Origin: an uncultured Bacteroidia bacterium | GTDB lineage: Bacteria > Bacteroidota > Bacteroidia > JANWVE01 | Assembly: GCA_938028625.1 (NCBI GenBank) | Contig: CALIZB010000013.1 | Location: 1-48,499, forward strand | DNA length: 48,499 bases | Direction of reading: 5' to 3' | Made by a program: the position numbers and the translations under genes | Shown: positions 23,603 to 32,043 of the stretch, piece after piece | Layout: each line of letters begins with the position of its first letter | Numbering within the stretch: the first letter of the stretch is position 1 | Notes under the pieces: model-generated | Told to the model about the DNA's origin: nothing | Database searches by the model: none | What the model saw: only the letters and a program-made list of their open reading frames with translations

Positions 23603-24718
23603 CTATGACTTTAATATTTCTGACAAATCCCGTATGTCGGTTTCCGAATTATAGGAATGCACAATAATCCGAAGGCGTTCTTGTCCTTTGGGTACAGTAG
23701 GAGAGCGTATCATGCCCACATCAAAACCTGCTTGCTGTATTTTTGTGAATAATTCTATGAGTTTTTCATTATTACCGATTACTATTGGAATAATAGGAGT
23801 TTGAATATTAAGATCAGGTAAAAATTGTTGAAAGAGTTGTATATTTTCATGTAAATCTTCTTTCCACTGGGGGTTGTAGCGAATTAGGTCTGCAGATGTA
23901 CGCATAGTCTCTACCTGAAATGGTGATAAAGCTGTGGTATAAATAACTGCTCTTGCCATATTGAGCAGATATTCTTTGATGATAGTATCTTGTACCGCAA
24001 TCACTGCACCATACGTACCTGCCGCCTTACCAAAACCAAATATACGTACCGCTACTTCTTGATGTAATTGTTGAGATTGTAACAAACCTTCACCTTGTTC
24101 ACCAAATACTCCAAAAGCATGTACTTCATCAGCAATTAGAACGAGTTCATATTTTCTTGCAATTTGAGCGAGTTCCTTTAAATTTGGAATATCACCGTCC
24201 ATGCTGTAAACTGTTTCAAATACATAAAAAATAACCGATTTGGGATATATTTGTCTGTATTTTTTTATCTTGTTTTCTAAATCATTCCAATCATTATGTT
24301 TTACGCTGTATCTTTTTGCAAATGATAAACGCATACCTTCTTTGATACTAGCATGTACTTTTTCATCATAGAGAATAATATCGTTTCTTTGAGGAAGTGT
24401 ACTTAAAACGGCTAAATTAGCATCATATCCCGAATTTGCAATTAACGTATTTGCACAATTAAAATACTGAGTAAAATAGTCCTCTGCTTGTTCATGAACT
24501 TTGGAATTTCCTGTCAATAGTCTTGAACCTGTGCTACCTAATGAAAGACTATTCATTAACGGTTCTACCATGAACTCTTCTATAGCACCTTCATGAGCTA
24601 TTCCTAGATAGTCATTAGAGATAAAATCTTTTCTCTTATAGCGTTTAAGCTGCCTGTATTGCTGTTCAGACTTTAATTTTTCAATAGAATTGTGTATAAT
24701 ATTTAGCCAATGTTGCAT
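23603..24718 (-). CDS. bioF: 8-amino-7-oxononanoate synthase (alpha-oxoamine synthase family)
   Basis: A 371-residue PLP enzyme condensing pimeloyl thioester with alanine in biotin synthesis. Family features: SNDYLGIA near the N-terminus, GSTGSRLLTGNS (glycine loop), DEKVHASIKEGMRLS, VYSMDGDIPNL, ADEVHAFGVFGEQGEGL (PLP ring-binding Asp and His) and IFGFGKAAGTYGA with the Schiff-base Lys. The match to Bacteroidota BioF is better than to serine palmitoyltransferase, though both belong to one family. I start at ATG 24718, next to a TAAATTTG box. The open frame upstream overlaps the glycosyltransferase gene. No other biotin genes lie nearby. Confidence 0.87.
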   Translation of the reverse strand: MQHWLNIIHNSIEKLKSEQQYRQLKRYKRKDFISNDYLGIAHEGAIEEFMVEPLMNSLSLGSTGSRLLTGNSKVHEQAEDYFTQYFNCANTLIANSGYDANLAVLSTLPQRNDIILYDEKVHASIKEGMRLSFAKRYSVKHNDWNDLENKIKKYRQIYPKSVIFYVFETVYSMDGDIPNLKELAQIARKYELVLIADEVHAFGVFGEQGEGLLQSQQLHQEVAVRIFGFGKAAGTYGAVIAVQDTIIKEYLLNMARAVIYTTALSPFQVETMRTSADLIRYNPQWKEDLHENIQLFQQFLPDLNIQTPIIPIVIGNNEKLIELFTKIQQAGFDVGMIRSPTVPKGQERLRIIVHSYNSETDIRDLSEILKS

Positions 24719-24723
24719 TATGT

Positions 24724-24731
24724 CAAATTTA
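24724..24731 (-). promoter_or_regulatory. -7 promoter element TAAATTTG of bioF (minus strand)
   Basis: Ends 5 bases before the ATG at 24718. Further TATATTTG and TATCTTTG matches lie just upstream in the same gap. Confidence 0.55.
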
Positions 24732-24797
24732 CTATTGCAAATATAATCTTGACAAAGATAGAAACATAAAAAATTGGTTTTATCGTTAATTTCCTTT

Positions 24798-25667
24798 TTA
24801 GAGTATAATATAATTGCGGTATTCAAATAATCTTGTACCTGTTAATTTTTCCACATAGTCTAATAATTTAACCCTCCATTTTCTTTGGTCTTTGGATATG
24901 TCGTGTTCAAAATTCCAATTTTTTTGTTCAATTCTATTCCACATAACTCTGGGATGTGTGCCGCGAAATAGTTCTAATTTATCAATGTTAGAATAATCAA
25001 AATGCGCACTTGGAATATTTTGTTTTATCCAATCATCTTGGTGCCAGTATTTATTAAAGTTTAGTTGCTTTTGAAGTTGTTTATCAGGGCTTTTTACCCA
25101 GCCATAATGGTGTATAGCCGTATTTGAAACTTTTACTTTTATTTTACTTCCATCTTTCCAACGAAAACCTTGCGCATCTTTCCATGAGGTAATGTCTTTA
25201 TTATTTCTAACAACCCGAACTTCTCTCCTATACCAATTCCGAGAAGTAGCTATATAATCATAACTACCATAGTGATGATAATAGTTCATTAGAAAACCTT
25301 CTACAATATCATTTTTTAGTTCTTTTTTCATAGCTTGATAAATTATATCTAAACCATTTTCATGAAAAACTTCATCTCCCTGTATGTAAAAACACCAATC
25401 ATAGTCTAATGGAATAGATTGAAATGCTTTATTTGTTTCTATGGATAGTACTGTTCCGTTTTGTCTTAAATTATCGTCCCATATAGTAGGTATGATGTGT
25501 ATTTTATGTTTATCTATTTGTTGTACAAGTTCAAAGGTGCTATCTTCTGAATTTCCCACAGCAACAAAAATAGCATCGCAAATGGGTAGAATAGATTGTA
25601 AGGCTTCTACAATAGGATAATCGTATTTTACAGCATTACGAATAAATGAAAAACCTGCTATTTTCAT
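24798..25667 (-). CDS. Glycosyltransferase, family 2-like
   Basis: A 289-residue cytoplasmic protein beginning MKIAGFSFIRNAVKYDYPIV with a nucleotide-sugar-binding beta-strand pattern. WCFYIQGDEVFHENG (about 92-106) carries the acidic DxD-equivalent position expected of a GT-A fold. No membrane helices are seen. The downstream half is rich in Trp, Tyr and His (YYHHYGSYDY, IHHYGWVKSP), typical of carbohydrate-handling proteins. Donor and acceptor are unknown and no polysaccharide cluster surrounds it. It lies 4 bases after the ABC ATPase gene and is probably co-transcribed with it. Confidence 0.8.
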   Translation of the reverse strand: MKIAGFSFIRNAVKYDYPIVEALQSILPICDAIFVAVGNSEDSTFELVQQIDKHKIHIIPTIWDDNLRQNGTVLSIETNKAFQSIPLDYDWCFYIQGDEVFHENGLDIIYQAMKKELKNDIVEGFLMNYYHHYGSYDYIATSRNWYRREVRVVRNNKDITSWKDAQGFRWKDGSKIKVKVSNTAIHHYGWVKSPDKQLQKQLNFNKYWHQDDWIKQNIPSAHFDYSNIDKLELFRGTHPRVMWNRIEQKNWNFEHDISKDQRKWRVKLLDYVEKLTGTRLFEYRNYIIL

Positions 25668-25671
25668 ACAT

Positions 25672-26580
25672 TTAACTTTGTGATTTGTGCTTTTCTACTA
25701 CTTCAATAAAAATATCATTTAAAGGCGTTTCTTGGGGAGAAAAATAAGTTAAACTCGTTCTCTGGGCAAGATATTGTAAAATTTCTTTATCATTTTTATT
25801 GAGATGTGATTTTATCAAAATATAATTTGGATATTTCTGAATAATTTCTATACCTTGTATACTTTGCAGTATGCTGTCCTCTTCTTCTATACGAATTTGA
25901 TACAAAGATTTTCTGAACTGTTTTTTTATTTCTTTTAATGTTCCATCTAGAACAACCTTACCCTGATGAATTAAGCAAATGCTATCGCAGATTTCCTCCA
26001 CCTGTTCCATACGATGAGTAGAAAAAATAATAGTAGCACCTTTTTTGTGCAGTTCAAAAATTTCATCTTTAATCAGATTAGCATTGATAGGGTCTAATCC
26101 TGAGAAAGGTTCATCAAGGATAAGCAGTTCAGGCTGGTGAGCAACAGTGGTAATAAACTGTAATTTTTGTTGTTGTCCTTTGGAAAGTTCATTAGATTTT
26201 TTGTTTAGCCACTCTTTTACTCCGAGTTTATCAATCCATACGGAGAGCATTTTATGGGCATCATTTTTGGAATACCCACGTAACTGCACAAAATACAAAA
26301 GTTGGTCATATACTTTCATTTTTTTGTACAGTCCACGTTCTTCGGGCATGTACCCAATACGATTAAGATGTTTGTGTGACAAAGGTTCTTCCCGATAAAA
26401 AATTTCTCCTGAGTCTGGTAAAGTAATTTGTGTAATCATGCGCAAAGTAGATGTTTTACCTGCACCGTTAGGTCCCAGCATACCATACACGCTGCCTTGC
26501 GGTATACTGAGGGATATATTGTTAACAGCTAAAAAATCGCCGTACTGTTTGGTAACATTTTTTAAAGATAGTATATTCAT
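25672..26580 (-). CDS. ABC transporter ATP-binding protein
   Basis: A 302-residue ATPase with Walker A GPNGAGKTST (about 38-47), Q-loop region, signature LSKGQQQKLQF (about 133-143), Walker B LLILDEPFSGLD and the switch His in STHRMEQ. The extra C-terminal domain of about 80 residues resembles the DUF4162 tail of NatA/drug-export ATPases. No permease gene adjoins it, so its membrane partner must be elsewhere. It heads a unit with the glycosyltransferase (4-base gap). Confidence 0.93.
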   Translation of the reverse strand: MNILSLKNVTKQYGDFLAVNNISLSIPQGSVYGMLGPNGAGKTSTLRMITQITLPDSGEIFYREEPLSHKHLNRIGYMPEERGLYKKMKVYDQLLYFVQLRGYSKNDAHKMLSVWIDKLGVKEWLNKKSNELSKGQQQKLQFITTVAHQPELLILDEPFSGLDPINANLIKDEIFELHKKGATIIFSTHRMEQVEEICDSICLIHQGKVVLDGTLKEIKKQFRKSLYQIRIEEEDSILQSIQGIEIIQKYPNYILIKSHLNKNDKEILQYLAQRTSLTYFSPQETPLNDIFIEVVEKHKSQS

Positions 26581-26588
26581 TAATGATG

Positions 26589-26596
26589 CAAATATA
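26589..26596 (-). promoter_or_regulatory. -7 promoter element TATATTTG of the ABC ATPase gene (minus strand)
   Basis: Ends 8 bases before the ATG at 26580. Confidence 0.55.
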
Positions 26597-26679
26597 ACCG
26601 TTCATAGGCAATTTCTGACAGTATGTGCAGATATTTTGACAGTTCAGGTAAAATTCTAACAAAACACTTGCACATATAC

Positions 26680-26687
26680 TAATTTTG
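26680..26687 (+). promoter_or_regulatory. -7 promoter element TAATTTTG of a small transcription unit
   Basis: A perfect TAnnTTTG match in the 26581-26848 gap, 4 bases before an ATG at 26692 and about 70 bases before a strong terminator. Confidence 0.5.
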
Positions 26688-26691
26688 TAGC

Positions 26692-26781
26692 ATGAAACTA
26701 CCGAATAATTGTTCCAAAGTTTCAGAACTCTCACCCAATCATTGTTCTAGTACCCAACTCTATGATAAAATACTTTCATAG
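26692..26781 (+). other. Possible 29-aa leaderless small protein or small RNA
   Basis: Between the divergent ABC ATPase and large outer-membrane gene there is a self-contained unit: a -7 box, then 4 bases, then an ATG opening a 29-codon frame (MKLPNNCSKVSELSPNHCSS, then nine residues) whose TAG lies inside the terminator stem. The peptide has two Cys and is hydrophilic. The DNA also contains two imperfect copies of AATNATTGTTC (26704-26714 and 26727-26737). The transcript would be about 100 bases. It may be a small RNA in which the open frame is incidental; I cannot decide without comparison to relatives. Confidence 0.4.
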
Positions 26782-26792
26782 AGTTTTTTTGT
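26756..26792 (+). terminator. Rho-independent terminator of the small unit
   Basis: Arms AACTCTATGA (26756-26765) and TCATAGAGTT (26776-26785) form a perfect 10-bp stem with a 10-base loop, followed by a long T-rich tract. It lies upstream of the next gene's promoter, so it ends an independent transcript. Confidence 0.82.
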
Positions 26793-26812
26793 TTTTTTAA
26801 TCTTTTCTATGC

Positions 26813-26820
26813 TATATTTG
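26813..26820 (+). promoter_or_regulatory. -7 promoter element TATATTTG
   Basis: TAnnTTTG match 28 bases before the ATG at 26849. Confidence 0.55.
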
Positions 26821-26848
26821 TTGAATTTAGAAACAGTTTTACTGAATT

Positions 26849-29800
26849 ATGCGGTGCATACAAGGTTATTTTAGTGTATTTACAGTACTTTTTTTGTTAC
26901 TTAGTAAGGTTGCCATAACTCAAATTAATTTTTCTTACTCTAAAAATGCCGTTCAGCATCAGGAATTTGTATGGAAATATCTTAAAACCGATAATTTTTA
27001 TGTATATTTCACTCAAAAAAATGACAGTTTAGCACAGTTTGCTGCACTCGAAGCCGAAAAACATTATGGGTATCTGTACAAAATGATGGACTATTATCCT
27101 GAAACCAAAATTGCGCTTGTTATTTATGCTTCTGTTACAGATTTTCAGCAAAGCAATATACAGCCCCCGAATATCAAAAATCCCGAAGGCGGAATAACAG
27201 AAATGGTTTCTGCCAAATGTATAACCTATTTTGAAGGGAGTTATGTAAAATTTGCACAGCAAATCCGAAAAAATCTCTGCCTGACCTTTCTTAATGACAT
27301 GATGTACGGCGGTTCTCTTCCCAATACCATACAAAGTTCACTTTTTCTGAACATTCCCGCATGGTTTAATGAAGGGCTTGCAGAGTATTTAGCTGATGGC
27401 TGGAATGATGTATTTGCATATTATACTCGTGATGCTATAAGTACCCAAAAACTTCGTTCTTTTATGGATATACAAGGACAATACGCAGGTAAAATTGGAA
27501 GTAGTATATGGCATTTTATTGTACAGAAATACTCTCCTGACCGTATTGCAGATATTCTTTACATGGTGCGCAGTTCAAGAAATGTACTACATGGCATAGA
27601 ATACACACTCGGTACAGATATATCTGTTTTATTCAGTGAATACATTGCTTTTTATCAGAAAAAAAATGAAGACCATGCAAGAATTTTTGAGGACCCACAA
27701 AACTATACTTTCTTACAGGTTACAAATAACTTTGCCATATCTCCTGATGGTACACACCTTGCTTATACTACCAATCACAAAGGAATTATCAAGGTATGGA
27801 TAAAAAATCTGCAAACGCAAAAAAAACATTTAGTGGTGCAAAGCGGTATGCGTACTGATATAAATGAACTTAGCTTTTGGAATATTCCCTTAGCTTGGTC
27901 AAAAGATGGTAATAAATTAGCCATAGCCTATTCAGACAAAGGAAAAACCCGTTTAATGCTGTATGACAAAAATTCGCACACTTCAAAAACCATAAAAACA
28001 GGTGGTTTAAAGCAGATTTTAAGCATAGATTGGTCTTTGGACAATACTCTTTTGGCTTTGGCTGCTGTAAAAAATGCACAATCAGATATTTTTATATTAC
28101 CTGTTGGAGGCTCGCTTCGTCAGATAACGAATACAAAATATGATGATATAAATGTTTGTTTTGGTACAGATAATAATGAACTCTGGATATGCTCTAATAT
28201 GCCTGATATACAGGACGAGGAACGTCTGTATATGGGACTTACCGCACAGGAAAGCAATCCTAATTTTAATCTCTGGCAATATAACATTACCGAAGAGGGC
28301 AAAATAAAAAATGTTGCACCGCTTAACCGTATCATTAACCGTAGATATGACCAGGAACTGAACCCGAAAGTCTTGGACAACAAACTCTTTTTTACAACCA
28401 ATAAAAACGGTATTCAGAATGTACTATACATTCCTTTACGAGACCTAAATAATTCAAATGATACTTTGCAAATCAAACCAAAATACCTCACCAATCTGCC
28501 CTGTGATGTATTAAACTATGCTGTTACAAAAGATTTTACAAAACTGTATCTTGTTACATTGCAGGAAAACACTGCACGCTTAATGAGCAAAGAAATCAAT
28601 GAAAGCATGCAGCTTAACAGCCAGATACGCCCTACAGAAGAGAAAATACAGTATATCACTCAGACCCGTACTGAAATACAAAAAAACAAAGATCTTACAA
28701 GAGCTAGTACACCTGAAAAAATTTCAGATACTACTCAGAAGAAAAAACCTACTGTAAACTACAACCACTATGTTTTTGATTATCAAAAACAGGAATTTGT
28801 GCTTTCCAATAAACCTAAAAAACAGGATAAAAAAACACAGCAGACTGTTAAAATTATTGCTGAACAGAACCACAAAACGGTAAATATCTCACAAAGTCAG
28901 ATGTATATTGTTAGTATGAGTCCTGATGTAATAGGTACAGGTTTATGCACAGACCCTGTAAAAGGTATAGGTTTTCAATTGGTAGGGGGTATGACAGATA
29001 TTTTTAACAACTATAAAATTACCGCCGCCGCCCGTATGTATTTTGATTTCAGAAGCACAGATTATATAATTAAGTACTTGTATCAGCCTAAAAAATGGGA
29101 TTATCTTCTTGAATTTAACCGCAGAACAAGAGATTTCAGGGATAGAAATGACCTTAATGACCCATTTGTGCTTAAATACAAAACATATTCTATAAAGGCA
29201 ACAGCTATACGCCCATACAGTAGATTTCTAAAATGGGAAAATAGAGCAGAATATACATATATTAACCGTCAGAGTCTGGTAGAAATCCCAAAACCTGATG
29301 AAAGATGTAATATGTTAGGTGCAAACAGTAGTGTTATTTATGACAATACCAAAGTAAAAGGACTAAATATATTACAAGGTACACGTGCAGGAGCAGGTAT
29401 TAGTGCTTTTCATAGTATTTTTGATAAAGCATATAGTCTTGTAACTCTATCGGCTGAATTTAAGCAATATACTGTAATTTCAGGTGAATTTATATGGGCA
29501 ACTCGCGCGGCTACTCAATGGAGTATGGGCAATAATCCGCAGTTGTTTTATCTTGGGGGAGTGGATAATTATCTTAACAACCGCATTCAGAACCATGAAG
29601 GATTACGATACAGAAGTACAAACGTTCCTGATTTTTATTTTACAGATTTTGCTACCCCCGTACGCGGATTTATACGCGGCGCACGTACAGGTAAACGTTA
29701 TGTAGTATGGAACAATGAGTTAAGAACCCCATTACTTAAATATGTAAAGCGTAACACTATTCCTTCTGCGGTATGGTATAATTTACAATTAGCTATTTTT

Positions 29801-30055
29801 ACAGATATAGGTACAGCATGGAATAAAGGATTTCCTAATCGTAACAATGCAGAACTGAATACTTCATACTATGAACTAGGCAATGTATCTGCACAGGTAT
29901 TTAATCAGCGAAGTCCTTGGGTAATGGGATATGGTGCAGGGATAAGAACGGTTATTTTAGGGTACTTCTTAAAAATAGATGTAGCCTGGAGCATAGAAGA
30001 CGGATATTATGCACCAAAACCAATATGGGCATTCTCCATAGGAACGGACTTTTAA
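26849..30055 (+). CDS. Outer-membrane fusion protein: degenerate peptidase-MA domain, beta-propeller and Omp85-like barrel
   Basis: A 1068-residue exported protein (signal peptide about 1-24). Residues 45-250 match a peptidase-MA-like metalloprotease fold, with WFNEGLAEY (172-180) well conserved, but the HExxH position reads RKNLCLTF (140-147), so zinc ligands are missing. Residues about 285-600 hold propeller repeats (FAISPDGTHLAYTTNHKGII, IPLAWSKDGNKLAIAYSDKG). After a polar linker (about 600-690), the last 370 residues are beta-barrel-like: TPVRGFIRGARTG recalls the VRGY/F motif of Omp85 proteins, and GYGAGIRTVILGYFLKIDVA and the terminal Phe fit an outer-membrane barrel. Function is unknown; a scaffold or assembly role is inference. 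Confidence 0.78.
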   Translation: MRCIQGYFSVFTVLFLLLSKVAITQINFSYSKNAVQHQEFVWKYLKTDNFYVYFTQKNDSLAQFAALEAEKHYGYLYKMMDYYPETKIALVIYASVTDFQQSNIQPPNIKNPEGGITEMVSAKCITYFEGSYVKFAQQIRKNLCLTFLNDMMYGGSLPNTIQSSLFLNIPAWFNEGLAEYLADGWNDVFAYYTRDAISTQKLRSFMDIQGQYAGKIGSSIWHFIVQKYSPDRIADILYMVRSSRNVLHGIEYTLGTDISVLFSEYIAFYQKKNEDHARIFEDPQNYTFLQVTNNFAISPDGTHLAYTTNHKGIIKVWIKNLQTQKKHLVVQSGMRTDINELSFWNIPLAWSKDGNKLAIAYSDKGKTRLMLYDKNSHTSKTIKTGGLKQILSIDWSLDNTLLALAAVKNAQSDIFILPVGGSLRQITNTKYDDINVCFGTDNNELWICSNMPDIQDEERLYMGLTAQESNPNFNLWQYNITEEGKIKNVAPLNRIINRRYDQELNPKVLDNKLFFTTNKNGIQNVLYIPLRDLNNSNDTLQIKPKYLTNLPCDVLNYAVTKDFTKLYLVTLQENTARLMSKEINESMQLNSQIRPTEEKIQYITQTRTEIQKNKDLTRASTPEKISDTTQKKKPTVNYNHYVFDYQKQEFVLSNKPKKQDKKTQQTVKIIAEQNHKTVNISQSQMYIVSMSPDVIGTGLCTDPVKGIGFQLVGGMTDIFNNYKITAAARMYFDFRSTDYIIKYLYQPKKWDYLLEFNRRTRDFRDRNDLNDPFVLKYKTYSIKATAIRPYSRFLKWENRAEYTYINRQSLVEIPKPDERCNMLGANSSVIYDNTKVKGLNILQGTRAGAGISAFHSIFDKAYSLVTLSAEFKQYTVISGEFIWATRAATQWSMGNNPQLFYLGGVDNYLNNRIQNHEGLRYRSTNVPDFYFTDFATPVRGFIRGARTGKRYVVWNNELRTPLLKYVKRNTIPSAVWYNLQLAIFTDIGTAWNKGFPNRNNAELNTSYYELGNVSAQVFNQRSPWVMGYGAGIRTVILGYFLKIDVAWSIEDGYYAPKPIWAFSIGTDF

Positions 30056-30084
30056 TAATTTATTTTTGTTTACAAGTAAGATTA

Positions 30085-32010
30085 TCACGTAATTACAATG
30101 CCTAATTCTTGTACAATATTACTCCGAATAAGTGTAAGATTTCTATGAATTTGCATATATGCCTCAATTTTTTTTATATCTTTATCAGGAGTGTTTTTAA
30201 GATTTTGCATATTTTGCTTAATGAGCATGTCTATGTTTTTCTTACGCAAGTACAGAATAGCATATTGCAAACTTTTGGGTAAATCACGGTCTATACTAAA
30301 ATCTAATCCTTCCCGTTCTAACCATTTTTCGCTATACTCGTCCTTGTATTTTTCTGCCAGGATTTCAAGAACTGTGTGAGCTATATTTTTATCTTCATGG
30401 TGTATCAGGGACTGAGGGTCTGCGGAATGATGCAGTTCATACTGTTTCATAAGATTTGTGTATATATAACGAAAAACGGGGTTTTTTATTTCCTCCTCAG
30501 CGTCTGTAATTTCTTCTGCCAGAATCTGAAAAACATATACGCCGAGTGTATCAATAAAAACATTTCCGTAGAGTACCAATAGCCGTAAAATTTCACGCTC
30601 CTGAATGTCTGAATGCGTATCAAAAACAGGGGTCTGCTGGTTTTGGATTTGACTACCCTGATTTTGTGTTCCTGCACTAGTATTTTTGTTTTGTTTCTGG
30701 ATTTCCCGTCTTTTTTCATTTATCAGCAACTGAAATTGCTGAAATAAACTGTCTTCTGAAATATTAGTTTTTTGGGCTATACGATATACATATTCCTGCT
30801 GTGTAATAGGATTGGGAATAAGAGCAATGCTATTGAGCATAGCTTCTTGAACTTGGCTTCTTTGATTAGGGTCATTACCTGCTTGTTGATATAAATAATC
30901 TAATTTGTGTAATATGGCATCTTCCTTATTGGATTGAATAAATTGCCCAACTTCTTCGGGTGTGTGCGCATGGACAAAAGAATCAGGGTCTTCGGTATCT
31001 GGTAGAGCAATAGTTTTTACTACCGCACTATATGGCAATAAAATATCTAATGTTTTGAGAAACGCATTTTTTCCTGCACTATCGCCGTCATAAAAAAGAG
31101 TTATGTTTTTGGTCTGTCGGACTAATAATTGTGCTTGTTCTTCGGTAAAAGCTGTACCACTACTGGCTATGACATTTTGCATTCCTGCTTGATGTAAAGA
31201 AATAACATCTAAATAGCCTTCGGTAAGAATAACTTCATCAGCTTTACGAATAGGTATACGCGCAAAATATAATCCGTAGAATATACTTCCTTTATGATAA
31301 ATTGCACTTTCGTTAGAATTGATGTATTTAGGTACATTTTTATCATTAGAGAGGGTTCTACCGCCAAAACCTGCTATCTTGCCACTCGGAGTATGAATGG
31401 GAAATATAATTCTACCTTTGAATGCGTCATAATACTGTTGGGTAGTTTCATTTTGTTTAACTAAACCTGTTTCTAAAAGATATTTGAGTTCATATTGTTT
31501 TTTAAGTGCTTGTTGTAAGAGTGTATTACCTTGTTCAGGTGCGTAGCCTAACTGAAATTTTTGTATAGTTTCAGTACTTAAACCTCTTTTGTACAAGTAT
31601 TCTAATGCTTTTTTACCCTCTTCGGTTTCCCACAGTTGTTGTGTAAAAAATTGTTGTGCAAACTGATTGATAATGTAAAGGCTTTCTGTTTCTGAATTAT
31701 CTTGAATATCTTCTTTTTCCCATGTAAAAGGAATATTGTATTTTTCCGCAAGAAATTTAAGGGCTTCCGTATAAGAAAATTTTTCATGTTCCATTAAAAA
31801 ATGAATAGCATCACCGCCTGCACCACAGCCAAAACACTTGTAAATTCCCATAGCGGGGTTTACATGAAAAGACGGTGTTCTTTCATTATGAAAGGGACAT
31901 AATCCTGTATATGTTCTACCGCGTTTTTTTAAGTGTACATACGAACCTACTATTTCTACTATATCTGCACTGTCTTTAATTTGTTGTATAATATTGTCAG
32001 GAATTCTCAT
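30085..32010 (-). CDS. dnaG: DNA primase
   Basis: A 641-residue primase that makes RNA primers at the replication fork. The N-terminal zinc-binding domain has CPFHNERTPSFHV and YKCFGCGAGGD (CHC2 type). The TOPRIM core has VILTEGYLDVISLHQAG (metal-binding Glu) and TLFYDGDSAGKNAFL (Asp pair). The C-terminal third is less conserved, includes a Gln/Asn-rich linker (about 440-470), and should bind the helicase. The length is normal. The -7 box ends 4 bases before the ATG. It follows parE on the same strand. Confidence 0.96.
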   Translation of the reverse strand: MRIPDNIIQQIKDSADIVEIVGSYVHLKKRGRTYTGLCPFHNERTPSFHVNPAMGIYKCFGCGAGGDAIHFLMEHEKFSYTEALKFLAEKYNIPFTWEKEDIQDNSETESLYIINQFAQQFFTQQLWETEEGKKALEYLYKRGLSTETIQKFQLGYAPEQGNTLLQQALKKQYELKYLLETGLVKQNETTQQYYDAFKGRIIFPIHTPSGKIAGFGGRTLSNDKNVPKYINSNESAIYHKGSIFYGLYFARIPIRKADEVILTEGYLDVISLHQAGMQNVIASSGTAFTEEQAQLLVRQTKNITLFYDGDSAGKNAFLKTLDILLPYSAVVKTIALPDTEDPDSFVHAHTPEEVGQFIQSNKEDAILHKLDYLYQQAGNDPNQRSQVQEAMLNSIALIPNPITQQEYVYRIAQKTNISEDSLFQQFQLLINEKRREIQKQNKNTSAGTQNQGSQIQNQQTPVFDTHSDIQEREILRLLVLYGNVFIDTLGVYVFQILAEEITDAEEEIKNPVFRYIYTNLMKQYELHHSADPQSLIHHEDKNIAHTVLEILAEKYKDEYSEKWLEREGLDFSIDRDLPKSLQYAILYLRKKNIDMLIKQNMQNLKNTPDKDIKKIEAYMQIHRNLTLIRSNIVQELGIVIT

Positions 32011-32014
32011 AATA

Positions 32015-32022
32015 CAAAGATA
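32015..32022 (-). promoter_or_regulatory. -7 promoter element TATCTTTG of dnaG (minus strand)
   Basis: Ends 4 bases before the dnaG ATG at 32010. Confidence 0.6.
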
Positions 32023-32043
32023 AGGAATAACAAACGTTTTGAG

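Noticed and set aside
24719-24826. Longer N-terminus for BioF
   Set aside because: The extension overlaps the glycosyltransferase gene and the promoter boxes, and does not resemble BioF.
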